From: Kaistella palustris DSM 21579
GTDB taxonomy: Bacteria > Bacteroidota > Bacteroidia > Flavobacteriales > Weeksellaceae
Direction of reading: 5' to 3'
NCBI RefSeq assembly: GCF_000422265.1
Contig: NZ_AULL01000013.1
Span: forward strand, 124,001-188,000
Length of the DNA stretch: 64,000 bases
Under the pieces are notes generated by a model that had not been told where the DNA came from, made no database searches, and was given only the letters and a program-made list of their open reading frames with translations. The position numbers were made by a program, and so were the translations under genes. Shown in pieces: positions 62,749-64,000 of the stretch (position 1 is the stretch's first letter; the number at the start of each line of letters is the position of its first letter).

Positions 62749-63574
62749 TTTTATTTCGTTCCATTCGGTGCCTTACCTTCAGACCGGCGGACAAAAAACT
62801 GTGCTGAAGTGGTTTCGGCTTTTTATAATATTTATCAATAAAAATCTGCATCGCCCCGTAGAACCGTTCCAGATACACAAAATCCTTAACCGTGCATTCA
62901 CCCTTATGATGAAGGATGGAAGTTTTGCCGTAATACCAGTTCTGATACTTTCTGCGCAGCAAGGTGTAGCACAAATCAATGTCTTCTCCGTACATAAAGT
63001 AGCGCTCATCCAAACCTCCGATCTCCTGGTAAAGTTTTTTCTTCATTAAAAGGAATGCGCCGGTGATGATTTCCACTCTCGCGATTTCATATTCATCAAT
63101 GTCGTTTCGGTAATACGATTTGGCGGTATTTTTCCTGAAATTGGTAAATAACTTTTCAAATGAGTTAAACATATCCGGCACCGATCTTTTGCTTTCCGCC
63201 AGGAACCTGCCCTTGGAATCATGCATTCGCACACCCAGACAACCCAGATTTACCTGAGTGTCGGCAAAATTAATCACAGCGGCAAGATCTGGCTTTTCAA
63301 ATTCGGTATCAGGATTCAGCAGAAGAATGTACTCGCCACGGGCTTCGCGCACGGCTTTGTTATTAGCCACAGCAAATCCCTCATTTTTATCGGCTGCTAT
63401 AAACCTAAAGCGCGGGAATTCCTTTATTAATGTTTTCCAGGATTTATCCGGCGAATCGTTATCAATGATAATTACTTCATAATCAATATTGATCACATAA
63501 TTTTCAATAGATAGCAGGCATTTCCGCAACAATTCTGTGACGTTATAATTCACGATAATGACCGATAACTTCAT
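62729..63574 (-). CDS. Family 2 glycosyltransferase
   Basis: 281 residues. GT-A fold: KLSVIIVNYNVTELLRKCLL, YEVIIIDNDSPDKSW, KNEGFAVANNKAVREARGEY and ILLLNPDTEFEKPDLAAVIN (DxD-like DTE), with EIITGAFLLMKKKLYQEIGG, then LDERYFMYGEDIDLCYTLLR, which is the catalytic ED motif of rhamnosyltransferase-like GT2 enzymes. Sugar and acceptor unknown. Its start overlaps the stop of the next glycosyltransferase gene by 4 nt, so they form an operon probably for surface polysaccharide. Confidence 0.88.
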   Translation of the reverse strand: MKLSVIIVNYNVTELLRKCLLSIENYVINIDYEVIIIDNDSPDKSWKTLIKEFPRFRFIAADKNEGFAVANNKAVREARGEYILLLNPDTEFEKPDLAAVINFADTQVNLGCLGVRMHDSKGRFLAESKRSVPDMFNSFEKLFTNFRKNTAKSYYRNDIDEYEIARVEIITGAFLLMKKKLYQEIGGLDERYFMYGEDIDLCYTLLRRKYQNWYYGKTSILHHKGECTVKDFVYLERFYGAMQIFIDKYYKKPKPLQHSFLSAGLKVRHRMERNKIKRGSK

Positions 63575-64000
63575 TTTCCCTTTTGTTTTAAATATTTATG
63601 GCGGCAAACTCTCGCCACATATTTTAACTGATAAAAAAACCGATAGCAATGATATTCTGTTTTTGAAATCCTATTTAACCGTAACATTTCGCGCAGATTT
63701 TTCTGAAATCCTTTTTCCATTTCCTTTAAATTGGCCGACAGACCGGAAATGCCGAAAGATCTTTTTCCGCCGCCCGCAAAAACCAATTCTTCATTTAAGA
63801 TATACATCTTATCTTTCTCAGAAATTTTCAGCCAGTAATTTATGTCCTCTCCGTACTTCTGGCCGCCATCAAAATAACCTGTGTTGTCTAAAATTTCCCG
63901 TTTTAAAATTACAGTGGAGGGCTGCGCTTCATTTCTGAACATCAATTTACGAAAAGTAACTGCAGATAAATTATTTCTGAAATCGGTGTAAGGATATTTC
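63571..64000 (-). CDS. Family 2 glycosyltransferase (5' end outside window)
   Basis: The frame is open to the window edge; only the C-terminal 143 codons are visible. It contains FRNEAQPSTVILKREILDNT, GYFDGGQKYGEDINYWLKIS (the ED motif of GT2 enzymes) and LNEELVFAGGGKRSFGISG. The N-terminal nucleotide-binding half lies outside. Cotranslated with the 62729 gene (ATGA overlap). Confidence 0.8.
   Translation of the reverse strand, partial: KYPYTDFRNNLSAVTFRKLMFRNEAQPSTVILKREILDNTGYFDGGQKYGEDINYWLKISEKDKMYILNEELVFAGGGKRSFGISGLSANLKEMEKGFQKNLREMLRLNRISKTEYHCYRFFYQLKYVARVCRHKYLKQKGK

Noticed and set aside
62319-62807. 162-codon plus-strand frame overlapping secG
   Set aside because: Different frame of secG running through its terminator; no family resemblance.

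Overview
The window looks like a chromosomal segment of a Flavobacteriia bacterium, most likely the Chryseobacterium/Kaistella group of Weeksellaceae. Three things support this. Many genes carry the Bacteroidota promoter pattern (TTG, about 20 nt, then TAnnTTTG). One secreted protein ends in a type IX secretion sorting domain. Gene content and neighbourhoods (SDR-type threonine dehydrogenase, bifunctional Rsh, fused lycopene cyclase, TetR/AarF/DUF2805 island) fit that group. It is mostly housekeeping sequence: I see no insertion sequence, integrase, phage gene, CRISPR array, tRNA or rRNA. Both edge genes (trpB left, a glycosyltransferase right) are cut by the window.

Region 1 (1-6.1 kb, minus strand) is a trp operon trpE-G-D-C-F-B. 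It is preceded by a short leader ORF with three consecutive Trp codons and an intrinsic terminator, that is, a ribosome-mediated attenuator. A GC-rich element resembling a dispersed flavobacterial repeat lies between trpG and trpD. A small lipoprotein gene follows with its own promoter and terminator. Region 2 (6.5-13.4 kb, minus) is a heavy-metal efflux operon: small secreted protein, CzcA-type RND pump, TolC-type outer-membrane factor, a cytochrome b561-like protein and the periplasmic adaptor. Region 3 (13.5-19.3 kb, plus) has lysS, gyrB, a DUF3298-type lipoprotein and a lipid kinase.

Region 4 (19.3-30.2 kb) is the most distinctive part, a two-armed photoprotection island. To the left run TetR regulator, AarF/ABC1 kinase, DUF2805 protein, SDR protein, MarR regulator and DNA photolyase, tightly packed. 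To the right run crtI, crtB, a small exported protein, crtZ, a fused lycopene cyclase, an SRPBCC protein and an SDR-DUF2867 protein. Together they could make a zeaxanthin-type carotenoid and repair UV damage under shared control.

Region 5 (30.3-45.6 kb) is mixed: Crp-like regulator, gamma-glutamyltransferase, threonine dehydrogenase, a T9SS-secreted adhesin-like protein, the rpsF-rpsR-rplI ribosomal cluster, a ClC transporter, a membrane-anchored glutamate-synthase-like flavoprotein, a DUF4197 lipoprotein, DUF493, a TIGR01777 epimerase, an ArsC-like protein, a deoxynucleoside kinase, and a glutaminyl cyclase followed by a secreted protein with no ordinary start codon.

Region 6 (45.7-64 kb) holds an M1 peptidase, an unknown secreted protein, an orphan histidine kinase, a PBP4-type carboxypeptidase, a bifunctional (p)ppGpp synthetase/hydrolase, NhaA, a BrkB-like membrane protein divergent from rlmH, a second AarF kinase, a HipA-like kinase overlapping a DUF3037 gene, a UvrD/PcrA helicase, secG and two GT2 glycosyltransferases.

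Where an upstream in-frame TTG or GTG made an open frame longer, I moved the start to the ATG that fits a signal peptide, a promoter or the family N-terminus, and said so in the entry. All family assignments come from reading motifs; no database search was run.
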